Virus record (IMG/VR): IMGVR_UViG_3300041409_000136
Span: 1-42,153 of that record
DNA: 42,153 bases
From: a virus
Strand: one strand, 5' to 3'
Within the stretch, counting starts at the first letter, position 1. Each line of letters opens with the position of its first letter. The notes under the pieces were generated by a model. That model saw nothing but the letters and a program-made list of their open reading frames with translations, ran no database searches and was not told where the DNA came from. Below are positions 1-5,457 of the stretch, piece by piece. The position numbers were made by a program, and so were the translations under genes.

Positions 1-2
1 GG

Positions 3-119
3 TACCGGCTTTACGACACCACCAATGGCCCGCGCGTGCTTCTCATGTCTCGTATCAATTGGGTGGCGTTGCAGTACGAGATGCCATCCGTTCTGTGGAG
101 GGAGCTACATAGCCAATGA
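3..119 (+). CDS. C-terminal end of a hypothetical protein (cut by window start)
   Basis: An open frame enters from the left edge and ends at TGA 117-119. Its last residues read ...WRELHSQ. The stop overlaps the ATG of the next gene in an ATGA junction, the usual sign of translational coupling in this operon. Only 38 codons are visible. An internal ATG at 45 could be a start of a very short protein, but a continuation from upstream is more likely. I recognise no domain. Confidence 0.5.
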   Translation, partial: YRLYDTTNGPRVLLMSRINWVALQYEMPSVLWRELHSQ

Positions 120-451
120 AGGACCCCCATATCCATGTGGAGAAAGACGTCTTCTTTCCGCAAGCCATGGTTCAGAAGGTAGTAAGTGAGACGACGGGCA
201 TTGTGGTGCCCCTCCCAAAGACCATTACAACGGGCTGTGGGCGCCGTAGACCGTTCGGAAAGACGTCTGCGACCCCTGACATGGTGACGTGTCTAGCATG
301 CCGTGAGTACGCTCGTGAGCTTTTTGGGCATGCTGCGCACATGGCCCGCTCAGTCCTCATGATGGACGATGTCGACATGACGCCTTACACACGGGCAGTC
401 ATCGAAAGAGAAGTCCCCTACTATGAGGGAATGCGAAGGAAGTATTCATAA
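116..451 (+). CDS. Hypothetical small zinc-binding early protein
   Basis: A 111-residue protein whose start is fixed by an ATGA overlap with the preceding frame and a GGAGGGAGC ribosome site upstream. It contains TGCGRRR and, about 25 residues later, TCLACREYA. This arrangement of a lone Cys followed by a CxxC pair is common in small actinophage proteins that probably bind zinc. A His-rich stretch follows. No enzymatic motif is visible. It lies at the head of the visible early gene string, so a host-takeover or regulatory role is possible, but that is inference only. Confidence 0.7.
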   Translation: MKDPHIHVEKDVFFPQAMVQKVVSETTGIVVPLPKTITTGCGRRRPFGKTSATPDMVTCLACREYARELFGHAAHMARSVLMMDDVDMTPYTRAVIEREVPYYEGMRRKYS

Positions 452-475
452 TCTAGTAGAAGGGATCCCCCACGT

Positions 476-778
476 ATGGGTATGCATCATCTCCGTTATG
501 CCCTGAGCAAGATGCGTGATGACGATATTCTCACGGTTCGTCAAGTCAGGAAGTTGATCGCGAGACGCAAAGGAGGTGATATCGAAAAAATGGAATACGT
601 ACATGGGGAAAAGCATTACAAATCGAAACTCAACGAAGACGACGTGCGTACCATCCGGAAAAGAGCGGCGGAAGATGATTCCTGGGGATCACGTAGGCGC
701 CTGGCGGAAGAGTATGAAGTACATGAAACTACCATTCTCGCTATCATAAACCGCACCTCGTGGAAGCACGTTGACTAG
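476..778 (+). CDS. Small helix-turn-helix DNA-binding protein, possible dual start
   Basis: The C-terminal half (about residues 52-100) reads like the small HTH often found in phage HNH-linked and regulatory proteins: KLNEDDVRTIRKRA, then RRLAEEYEVHETTILAIINR ending in TSWKHVD. Here LAEEYEVHETTI is the helix-turn-helix core and the tail is the conserved W-x-HV type. This suggests sequence-specific DNA binding. The first ATG (476) has a modest site (GAAGGGAT). A near-perfect ribosome site AGGAGGTGAT lies inside the frame at 571-580, followed by an in-frame ATG at 590. A 62-residue form holding just the HTH could therefore be made instead or in addition. It is the only recognisable HTH protein in the window. 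Confidence 0.7.
   Translation: MGMHHLRYALSKMRDDDILTVRQVRKLIARRKGGDIEKMEYVHGEKHYKSKLNEDDVRTIRKRAAEDDSWGSRRRLAEEYEVHETTILAIINRTSWKHVD
571..592 (+). promoter_or_regulatory. Strong internal ribosome binding site with ATG start
   Basis: AGGAGGTGAT is a near-complete match to the anti-Shine-Dalgarno complement. It is followed after 9 nt by ATG at 590, in frame with the gene that opens at 476. It is by eye the best ribosome site in the early region, which makes the shorter product a serious candidate for the main start. Confidence 0.6.
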
Positions 779-830
779 TCGGTAGGTTGGCGGACCATTA
801 GGGGGAATGGTGCGCTTTCCTACCAACTAG
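775..830 (+). terminator. Nested hairpin after the HTH gene
   Basis: The outer stem is CTAGT-c-GGTAGG (775-786) with CCTACC-a-ACTAG (819-830). The inner stem is ACCATT (794-799) with AATGGT (806-811). There is no T-run, so either a U-tract-poor terminator or an RNA-processing/stability hairpin is possible. The interior shares a 22-base word with the hairpin at 2689-2732 in inverted orientation. Confidence 0.5.
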
Positions 831-841
831 AAAGGATCCCA

Positions 842-1189
842 ATGTACGCATTAACCAAATACGACGTGCCAAGAGCAGGAATCAAACCATTAGGATTCGC
901 ATGGTTCGAGCTGTACGCCCGCGATGCTAGCGGGGGATTCTGGTCCACCGTTCTCATGGGTCACGAAGCATGGCAGGCTACCCCCCACAAAGGCAAAGCC
1001 GTAAATGGGTCTACCGAATGGCGCCAAGATCACATGGCATTGTTCGTACTCGCTACTCTCTACCCTGATCGCTTCCAATGGTGGACGGCCGAACTACCCG
1101 ATGAACTGACAGAGGATGGGTTCGTCAGTAGATCGATATTCGACTACTTCCCCCAATGGACACACCTGCTGGCAAGTGTCCACCCCTAA
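842..1189 (+). CDS. Hypothetical protein
   Basis: A 115-residue acidic protein rich in Trp and Phe, with AAAGGA seven bases before the ATG. I recognise no domain. It has no signal peptide and no membrane segment. It begins just after the nested hairpin, so it probably belongs to a new or attenuated transcript. Codon 4 and codon 19 are TTA, the leucine codon that is rare in Streptomyces. The 3' end overlaps the longest possible version of the next frame, but not the start preferred here for that gene. Confidence 0.7.
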   Translation: MYALTKYDVPRAGIKPLGFAWFELYARDASGGFWSTVLMGHEAWQATPHKGKAVNGSTEWRQDHMALFVLATLYPDRFQWWTAELPDELTEDGFVSRSIFDYFPQWTHLLASVHP

Positions 1190-1227
1190 TATCCATCCGG
1201 GGGCCGTACAGGGAGCGAGCAAGACCA

Positions 1228-1437
1228 ATGGTATACACGAACCATTGGAGTACCTACTATGACGAGCCGTCCACCCTTTACTCGTCTGTCTGCGCTATGG
1301 ACGGATGTGGGTGGGAATCTCCCTGGGATACCAGTGAGCGGCATATACGCGGTTTACAGATCAAGCACCATACGCAAACTGGACACGCTAAATTCTGGGA
1401 TCAGTGGATTCATCGTGTCCTTCTGGAATTGCTTTAG
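1228..1437 (+). CDS. Small zinc-finger-like hypothetical protein
   Basis: A 69-residue protein starting at the ATG of MVYTNHW, behind GGGAG. An upstream ATG at 1156 would add 24 residues that overlap the previous gene and look non-coding. The core has two Cys (CAMDGCGWES) and, about 20 residues on, IKHHTQTGHAKFW. This C-x4-C ... H-x5-H pattern resembles the short treble-clef proteins common in Streptomyces phages, in which a Cys pair and a terminal His pair hold one zinc. Function unknown. Confidence 0.65.
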   Translation: MVYTNHWSTYYDEPSTLYSSVCAMDGCGWESPWDTSERHIRGLQIKHHTQTGHAKFWDQWIHRVLLELL

Positions 1438-1522
1438 GTAGCAAAATGGCCTACCACCCCCACCCCTCCGAAGGGTGGTCGGCCGTCTTGTTCCCTAAAG
1501 CAGGGAACGGTACGGCACCATC

Positions 1523-1684
1523 ATGCACGCGCACTATTTGGCCCACCTTCACTACCTCAGCTACAAAGCGGAAATGCTTGGCTACATTCTGGCATCTCGC
1601 CTACCATGGATCGCGAGATCTACACCCCCTCCAGTGCTTCCCCCACACGACGACACAGACGACCACGTGGCGAATGCCGCGTAA
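1523..1684 (+). CDS. Small hypothetical protein (53 aa)
   Basis: A 53-residue frame beginning MHAHYLAHLHYLSYKAEMLG and followed by a Pro-rich then acidic tail (STPPPVLPPHDDTDD). The Tyr/His-rich amphipathic N-terminus and acidic end look like a real peptide rather than a shadow, and it fills the gap between two genes on the same strand. The ribosome site is weak (GGGAACGG at long spacing). Function unknown. A longer frame in another phase (1404-1787) runs across the region but looks non-coding. Confidence 0.45.
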   Translation: MHAHYLAHLHYLSYKAEMLGYILASRLPWIARSTPPPVLPPHDDTDDHVANAA

Positions 1685-1705
1685 CGGACATCAGGAGACA
1701 GTGAT

Positions 1706-2677
1706 ATGGTTGCAAGGACAGCACGGACAGCACGGACAGCAAAGCCCCAGACCCACGAGAACACTCCGGATCACACTCCGGACGTAGTAGATATAGACAC
1801 AGCTCAGGCGACGCCTGAGCCGACAGAAGAGGAGCCGACCCCCACCATGACCGCTGTAACAGAAGAGTCTGAGGCTGCCGCTCAGGGCGCCACGGACGCC
1901 ACGGACGACGAGGGTACCGACGAGAACGACGAGAACGGTTCAGAGGAGGAAGAGGAGGACGGGGAAGAGGAGGCGAATACGCCTACCGATCTGAGCCAGC
2001 ACCCAAACAGCACTGTGAGGGAGGTTTGGGCAACTCTCCAGTCAAATACCGCCGCGTATCAGGCTGCAATCAATGAGCTTACCGAGAAGCGGCCCCCTAC
2101 TCCCGATGAGCTGACGTCGCTTATCGACGCGTCCGACGAAGAGGACATTGTCAGTCTGCGCGATGCGCTGGCCGAGATCCGCGCTCAGGTAGCTCAGCGG
2201 AAGAAAGAGCTTGATGAGGCAATGCTCGCCACTCTGACTATTGCCTCTCCTGATGAGGCTCAGCAGCTCACGGATAGAGTGAATGGGAAGAAGCTTCTTG
2301 TTACCGAAGCGCTTGATCTTCTGGTCAAGCTGGCGACCGTTCTCAAATTCGCCGATGTTCCGGTAGCGGTTGCTGAATTCAGGCGATCCATGCCCAACCT
2401 GTCGGGCAATGCTTCCTCCTCCAATCTCAAGTCGGTCAATGCTGGCAAGCGCTTCCTTGCCCGTATCGCTGCCATCACCGTCACTAAGCCCGATGGCGTC
2501 GTGATGACGTACAAGACAATCGGGCAGGCTAGCGTATATGCACAGAATGCCTCCACAGAGGAAATCGGCGAAGCTTGGAAGCATGAGGCGCGCGTGAAGA
2601 AGTGGCAGGACATCAAGGAGCCTGTCACCTTCGAACTGCGTGAGGTCACGTACACGATTACCCCCCTCCCCCACTAG
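1706..2677 (+). CDS. Acidic, coiled-coil hypothetical protein (323 aa)
   Basis: The ATG at 1706 follows AGGAGACAG with good spacing. Residues 1-95 are low complexity: Ala/Thr/Arg first, then a strongly acidic run of Glu/Asp. Residues 110-185 are Ala/Leu/Glu-rich and predicted coiled coil (DALAEIRAQVAQRKKELDEA). A small folded C-terminal domain (about 245-320, VTYTITPLPH at the end) shows alternating hydrophobic strands. The build (disordered acidic arm, coil, small domain) suggests a protein-protein or DNA-mimic role, but I recognise no family. It is the largest gene left of the replication operon. Confidence 0.7.
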   Translation: MVARTARTARTAKPQTHENTPDHTPDVVDIDTAQATPEPTEEEPTPTMTAVTEESEAAAQGATDATDDEGTDENDENGSEEEEEDGEEEANTPTDLSQHPNSTVREVWATLQSNTAAYQAAINELTEKRPPTPDELTSLIDASDEEDIVSLRDALAEIRAQVAQRKKELDEAMLATLTIASPDEAQQLTDRVNGKKLLVTEALDLLVKLATVLKFADVPVAVAEFRRSMPNLSGNASSSNLKSVNAGKRFLARIAAITVTKPDGVVMTYKTIGQASVYAQNASTEEIGEAWKHEARVKKWQDIKEPVTFELREVTYTITPLPH

Positions 2678-2688
2678 TCAGCGGTAAT

Positions 2689-2732
2689 GGGAATGGTGCG
2701 CTCTGTGATTCGGGAGCGAGCGCACCATTCCC
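2689..2732 (+). terminator. Perfect 15-bp hairpin after the 323-aa gene
   Basis: GGGAATGGTGCGCTC (2689-2703) pairs with GAGCGCACCATTCCC (2718-2732) around a 14-nt loop. No T-run follows, so it could be a terminator of the GC-rich actinobacterial type or a processing hairpin. Only 5 nt later a tRNA-like element begins. Confidence 0.6.
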
Positions 2733-2737
2733 CCTAA

Positions 2738-2780
2738 TGGGATTCTGGCATGGGGTGGTTCGATTCCACCAATCCCACGA
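2738..2780 (+). ncRNA. Minimal tRNA-like element (acceptor plus T-arm only)
   Basis: TGGGATT (2738-2744) pairs perfectly with AATCCCA (2771-2777). Between them is a 9-nt linker, then a T-arm with a perfect 5-bp stem GGTGG/CCACC and the canonical 7-nt loop TTCGATT. The anticodon arm and a D-stem are absent. CGA follows where a tRNA would have CCA. It is either the scar of a deleted tRNA or a selected mini-helix RNA. Twelve intact pairs and a canonical T-loop argue against simple decay. Confidence 0.5.
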
Positions 2781-2824
2781 CTTGTTATTGCCCCTACTAC
2801 ATGACCGCGATTTAGGGACGGGCT

Positions 2825-3181
2825 ATGCCCCAAATTCTGATCAAACCAAATCCCAATGAGGATTTCTATATTTACTGGTCTACAGATGCAGAGATGCCCC
2901 TGCTTTGGGGGACACAAGAGCGAATCACAGAGGAAATGGTACGCGATGCACAAGAACGCGCTAAGAAGGAAGTCACGGCATATCTACATAAGGCCATACC
3001 GCGCGCCTCCACATTCGGTAGTTCGACTCCACAATATTCTGTGTGGAACAGGTCTCGGTGGATTCGCGTGCATGGGAATCGACGCATCCTGAAGGTGAAC
3101 ATTCCACGGTACGTAAAGCTGTTGGAGGCTGAACGCAATACAGAGGCGGATGCACTGCTAGAACCATGGGCACGCGACTGA
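2825..3181 (+). CDS. Hypothetical protein
   Basis: A 118-residue protein with AGGGACGGG just before the ATG. It has a charged helical middle (EEMVRDAQERAKKEV) and a Trp/Arg-rich segment (YSVWNRSRWIRVHG). No family recognised, no Cys clusters, no membrane segment. It stands alone between the tRNA-like element and a 530-base non-coding stretch. Confidence 0.65.
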   Translation: MPQILIKPNPNEDFYIYWSTDAEMPLLWGTQERITEEMVRDAQERAKKEVTAYLHKAIPRASTFGSSTPQYSVWNRSRWIRVHGNRRILKVNIPRYVKLLEAERNTEADALLEPWARD

Positions 3182-3261
3182 GGAATATGTCCGCATGGTT
3201 TGCCTCGCGCCGATTGCCAATAGCAATTGCAGAGTGATTAGATCCTCTGGCTATGCGGAAT

Positions 3262-3305
3262 GGGGTGGTTCCGGTTGGACCCCCGTATGTTGCCGGAACC
3301 ACCCC
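3262..3305 (+). terminator. Perfect 13-bp hairpin
   Basis: GGGGTGGTTCCGG (3262-3274) pairs with CCGGAACCACCCC (3293-3305) around an 18-nt loop, about 80 nt after the stop of the gene at 2825-3181. It resembles the other long stem hairpins of this region and is not followed by a T-run. It probably ends transcription before the regulatory stretch that follows. Confidence 0.55.
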
Positions 3306-3710
3306 CACATACCCCTAGACAGCTCTGAGAGGCACGGTAACAAGATCAGCACTCCCCCGGACACATCCGTCCAACCCCGGATAGTTCGGCCGTCTACGGG
3401 CATCCTAGGACGTGACTTAATTGTTACCGTTTATGCCTGTTAATGCCCCTCTGTGGGCGTAGTGTGGCGTATGTCCGTTTCGCCAATGACCGGTTTGTCT
3501 GGTAATTGAGCTGGTATCCTAATTAGTGTTGTCCATCATCACCTATCCAGCGCAAATGCGTTAAGGCGTCATGCTCTGAGCTGCAAAAACGTCTGCCGTA
3601 CTTTCGTTCCCTGTCGTGATCTTGTCGTCTGATTCATGGCGCTAGCTGCACAAACATGTACCCCTCTGTGTTCGTCCTTGTCGTGATCTTGTTGTCAGGA
3701 GAAAAGCACC
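3306..3710 (+). promoter_or_regulatory. Long non-coding leader before the 68-aa gene
   Basis: This is about 400 bases without a credible gene. It lies between a terminator-like hairpin and a gene with a good ribosome site (CAGGAGAAAAG), so a promoter is expected here. TTGTCT at 3495-3500 with TAATTA near 3520 is the best hexamer pair I can see, but the spacing (19) is poor and I would not rely on it. The 3' part holds two imperfect direct repeats (listed separately). An origin or operator function is also possible. Confidence 0.35.
3579..3697 (+). repeat. Two imperfect tandem repeats of about 50 bases in the leader
   Basis: Copy 1 (3579-3629) and copy 2 (3644-3697) both start AGCTGCA-AAAC and both end in a near-identical block around TGTCGTGATCTTGT. 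Between these the two copies are looser. The period is about 65-67 bases. Copy 2 ends in the ribosome site of the gene at 3711. Duplicated leader sites of this sort may be operators or regulatory RNA elements. Confidence 0.6.
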
Positions 3711-3917
3711 GTGAATCCCGCTGTCCAGTGGCTCGAAGTCGTATATGACGCACATCAATTCGTGCCCAACATTGCATCGCCTAGTCGCTACCGCCGCAAT
3801 TTCTTCTCCATTAAGTACGATCACCATCCCCTATGCGACTGCACACCATTAGCTAGTGACGACCCCGAAGTGAACTTTCCTAGTGATTTTCTCCTAGACA
3901 CAGACCCCCGCTATTAG
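3711..3917 (+). CDS. Small hypothetical protein (68 aa)
   Basis: A GTG start behind CAGGAGAAAAG. The protein is 68 residues, acidic toward the end (SDFLLDTDPRY), with a central His/Cys patch (KYDHHPLCDCTP) that could bind a metal. No family recognised. It is the first gene downstream of the duplicated leader and shares a transcript with the basic protein at 3936 (18-nt gap). Confidence 0.6.
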   Translation: MNPAVQWLEVVYDAHQFVPNIASPSRYRRNFFSIKYDHHPLCDCTPLASDDPEVNFPSDFLLDTDPRY

Positions 3918-3935
3918 GAAGGATAGGACACGACC

Positions 3936-4277
3936 ATGGGCAAGAAGCGCGCAACATTCAGCTCGCGTAGCCAGGATCGTAAGGCAGACAGGATCATCGC
4001 TCAGAAGACTGCAGAGGGACGCAACAGGCGTCTACGGCAGAATGGTGAGCCAACCCCGTACGAGACGGCTAAGGCCCAATCTACGGCTCGCCGCATGGCA
4101 CGTATCGATGCAGCCAAAGCGGCGAACACGTACAAGCCACCGACTTTCAATGAACGGGGTTTCATTGTCGACGTGGTGGACGGCCATACCGTCCTACGTG
4201 ACCCCGATAATTGGGCTAAGCGGCGGAAGGCAAGATTCGCTGCCGTAGCCAGCGGGCGGGCAGAGACAACCGTCTAA
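3936..4277 (+). CDS. Basic hypothetical protein (113 aa)
   Basis: The ATG follows AGGAAGGATAGGA. The protein is very basic, with Arg/Lys/Ala-rich helical sequence across residues 1-70 (RKADRIIAQKTAEGRNRRLR; STARRMARIDAAKAAN). A short C-terminal portion carries GFIVDVVDGHTVLRD. The composition suggests nucleic-acid binding, but no fold can be named. The gene is followed by a structured non-coding region. Confidence 0.65.
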   Translation: MGKKRATFSSRSQDRKADRIIAQKTAEGRNRRLRQNGEPTPYETAKAQSTARRMARIDAAKAANTYKPPTFNERGFIVDVVDGHTVLRDPDNWAKRRKARFAAVASGRAETTV

Positions 4278-4287
4278 ACACAAGATT

Positions 4288-4368
4288 CCTAATCCGAGAG
4301 CATGGTGTCTGGGGAGATCCTAGGACACGGTTTGGGAACGCCGTCATGAAACAAATTCTCGGATTAGG
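4288..4368 (+). ncRNA. Structured RNA candidate closed by a 12-bp stem
   Basis: CCTAATCCGAGA (4288-4299) pairs perfectly with TCTCGGATTAGG (4357-4368). The 57-nt interior can form GTGTC/GACAC (4305-4309 with 4324-4328) or, mutually exclusively at its edge, ACGG/CCGT (4327-4330 with 4341-4344). This gives a branched RNA with a possible switch. A nine-codon ORF (4346-4372, MKQILGLG then stop) runs through the 3' half of the closing stem. It is followed 4 nt later by a tRNA-like element and then by a terminator, so the whole of 4288-4538 could be one small transcript. Confidence 0.45.
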
Positions 4369-4372
4369 CTAA

Positions 4373-4428
4373 GGGGAGCTAGGAACACTGGCACGGTAAA
4401 GGATGGTTCAAATCCGTCATCCCCACGA
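4373..4428 (+). ncRNA. tRNA-like element without anticodon arm
   Basis: GGGGA (4373-4377) pairs with TCCCC (4420-4424). The T-arm is GATGG/CCGTC with one G-T pair and the 7-nt loop TTCAAAT (4402-4418). The 24-nt linker has no room for both D and anticodon arms. ACGA follows, as in the element at 2738. Its acceptor is weaker (5 bp). It may be a degraded tRNA or a second copy of the mini tRNA-like design. Confidence 0.4.
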
Positions 4429-4490
4429 AATGGTCCTGGTTAGCCTTTTCCTAATTGGTTGATCAGGGCAAGTCCTCTGGCAGGAGGGCG

Positions 4491-4538
4491 ACAGGGCGGA
4501 CCATAGAGGCTGCCACACCATATGGTCCGCCCTGTTTT
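4491..4538 (+). terminator. Intrinsic terminator
   Basis: ACAGGGCGGACCATA (4491-4505) pairs perfectly with TATGGTCCGCCCTGT (4521-4535), and TTTT (4535-4538) follows. This is the clearest rho-independent terminator in the left arm. It separates the structured RNA region from the secreted-protein gene. Confidence 0.8.
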
Positions 4539-4567
4539 CATGTAGTCGAGTAGAAAGCATCCTCACA

Positions 4568-5035
4568 GTGAATTTTAAGTCAGGTATCATCGCCGGTCTG
4601 ATTGCTGGCACTCTTGCCGTAGCAGGGGGAATTGTAGCCGCTAGTGCTGAGGTAGATCCAGACATTCGTTTTACCAGCGTTCGATACAACCCCTGGGGTG
4701 CCGACACTGCTGCCAATGTGAATCAGGAATGGTTTGTCCTTAAGAATTACGGTTCCTCAGTTGCTGATCTCTCCGAACTGAATTATGTGGTGGAGGATGC
4801 ACAGGGTACTGAATTCCATTTCACGAGCCACCCCGTCATCCTTGCCCCCGGACAGTCCGTGACTGTGCATTCCGGCCAGGGTACCGACTCCCCCGGACAT
4901 ACTTATTGGGATCTCGGCTATCACGTGTGGGGCAATAGCGCTGACAGTGCCACCCTGTACCAGGGTGATCCTGACAATGGCGGTTTCCGTGAGGACCGTG
5001 TGCGTTGGTCACGCGACACCATTGTCGCTAGCTAA
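4568..5035 (+). CDS. Secreted lamin-tail domain (LTD) protein
   Basis: A 155-residue protein with a clear signal peptide: short basic start, hydrophobic IIAGLIAGTLAVAGGIVA, and a likely cut after ASA at about residue 28. The mature part matches the bacterial lamin-tail (LTD) beta-sandwich. EWFVLKNYGSSVADLSEL (the E-W/V-L-N-G-x2-D-L-S motif) is followed by HPVILAPGQSVTVHSGQGTD (the LAPG-s-v-t-V-H-x-G-x-G motif) and a WGNSADSATLY strand. LTDs bind DNA, glycans or proteins at cell surfaces in other bacterial contexts. The phage protein would be exported by a lysogen or an infected cell. The start is GTG with a weak ribosome site. It sits alone between a terminator and a hairpin-tRNA pair, as cargo (moron) genes often do. 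Confidence 0.75.
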   Translation: MNFKSGIIAGLIAGTLAVAGGIVAASAEVDPDIRFTSVRYNPWGADTAANVNQEWFVLKNYGSSVADLSELNYVVEDAQGTEFHFTSHPVILAPGQSVTVHSGQGTDSPGHTYWDLGYHVWGNSADSATLYQGDPDNGGFREDRVRWSRDTIVAS

Positions 5036-5044
5036 TTAGAGCTT

Positions 5045-5087
5045 GGATGGTGCGCTATGGGAATCAGGGGTCTGTAGCGCACCATCC
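5045..5087 (+). terminator. Perfect 13-bp hairpin just before the tRNA
   Basis: GGATGGTGCGCTA (5045-5057) pairs with TAGCGCACCATCC (5075-5087) around a 17-nt loop. No T-run. It lies 9 nt after the LTD gene stop and 7 nt before the tRNA. It shares the core ATGGTGCGCT with the hairpin at 2689. Besides termination, a tRNA 5'-leader or processing role is possible. Confidence 0.55.
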
Positions 5088-5094
5088 GAGGTAC

Positions 5095-5167
5095 GCGGAT
5101 ATATCCCAATGGTAGAGGAAGCGGATTTAAGTCCCGCCTAGTGAGGGTTCGAATCCCTCTGTCCGCA
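5095..5167 (+). tRNA. tRNA with anticodon UAA (predicted tRNA-Leu, TTA codon)
   Basis: A 73-nt cloverleaf: acceptor GCGGATA (5095-5101) with TGTCCGC (5160-5166, one G-T pair), discriminator A 5167. The D-arm is TCC/GGA with GGTAGA in the loop. The anticodon stem is GCGGA/CCCGC, its loop-closing pair A-C mismatched. The loop is TTTAAGT with anticodon TAA at 5128-5130. The variable loop has 5 nt, and the T-arm is GAGGG/CCCTC with TTCGAAT. No CCA is encoded. UAA predicts leucine, and A73 agrees with leucine identity. However, bacterial tRNA-Leu normally has a long variable arm, which is missing here. In Streptomyces the matching host tRNA is the developmentally regulated bldA product. Confidence 0.85.
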
Positions 5168-5208
5168 CGTCCTTTTTGGGCTAACCATCTCATCCCTGTG
5201 AGGCTGAA

Positions 5209-5457
5209 ATGAACTATCCTGAAAACCTCCCCCTATATCACACAGCTCTCATCGATCCAGAATTCACCACCGTGTTGGGTATTGCTCGTCATGGTCGGCT
5301 CGAATTCGCCTTTCCGCGCGGATGCCGATACAAGGACATCAAGGACATGGCAGATTGCTGTCACGGCTATGTCTACATGGCCGATGTCCGCACCACGTAC
5401 GAACTGCTGGGACCCAACAGGTACTACGACACTTCACCCAAAGTAGTAAGGTTGTAA
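5209..5457 (+). CDS. Small hypothetical protein (82 aa)
   Basis: The ATG follows GTGAGGCTGAA. The 82-residue protein has a hydrophobic/aromatic composition (YPENLPLYHTALIDPEF; GYVYMADVRTTYELLG) and a Cys pair (MADCCHG). No domain recognised. It lies 9 nt upstream of the helicase and is the first gene of the long replication operon after the tRNA, so translation of the helicase may be coupled to it. Confidence 0.65.
   Translation: MNYPENLPLYHTALIDPEFTTVLGIARHGRLEFAFPRGCRYKDIKDMADCCHGYVYMADVRTTYELLGPNRYYDTSPKVVRL

Noticed and set aside
1404-1787. 127-codon plus-strand frame
   Set aside because: Low-complexity, His/Thr/Pro/Arg-rich reading that overlaps a better-supported start at 1706. A short frame at 1523 is more protein-like.
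2042-2674. 210-codon frame antisense to the 323-aa acidic protein
   Set aside because: The plus-strand gene has the better start, ribosome site and composition. All other genes here are on the plus strand.
3195-3443. 82-codon plus-strand frame in the leader region
   Set aside because: It runs through a perfect hairpin (3262-3305) and has no coherent protein pattern. The region is more likely regulatory.
4310-4428. tmRNA-like layout (GGGGA at 4311 pairing with TCCCC at 4420, with a small ORF between)
   Set aside because: Tempting, but the GGGGA at 4373 is the closer and better-placed partner. The tag ORF has a start codon and no tmRNA resume signature, and the length is far below that of tmRNA.
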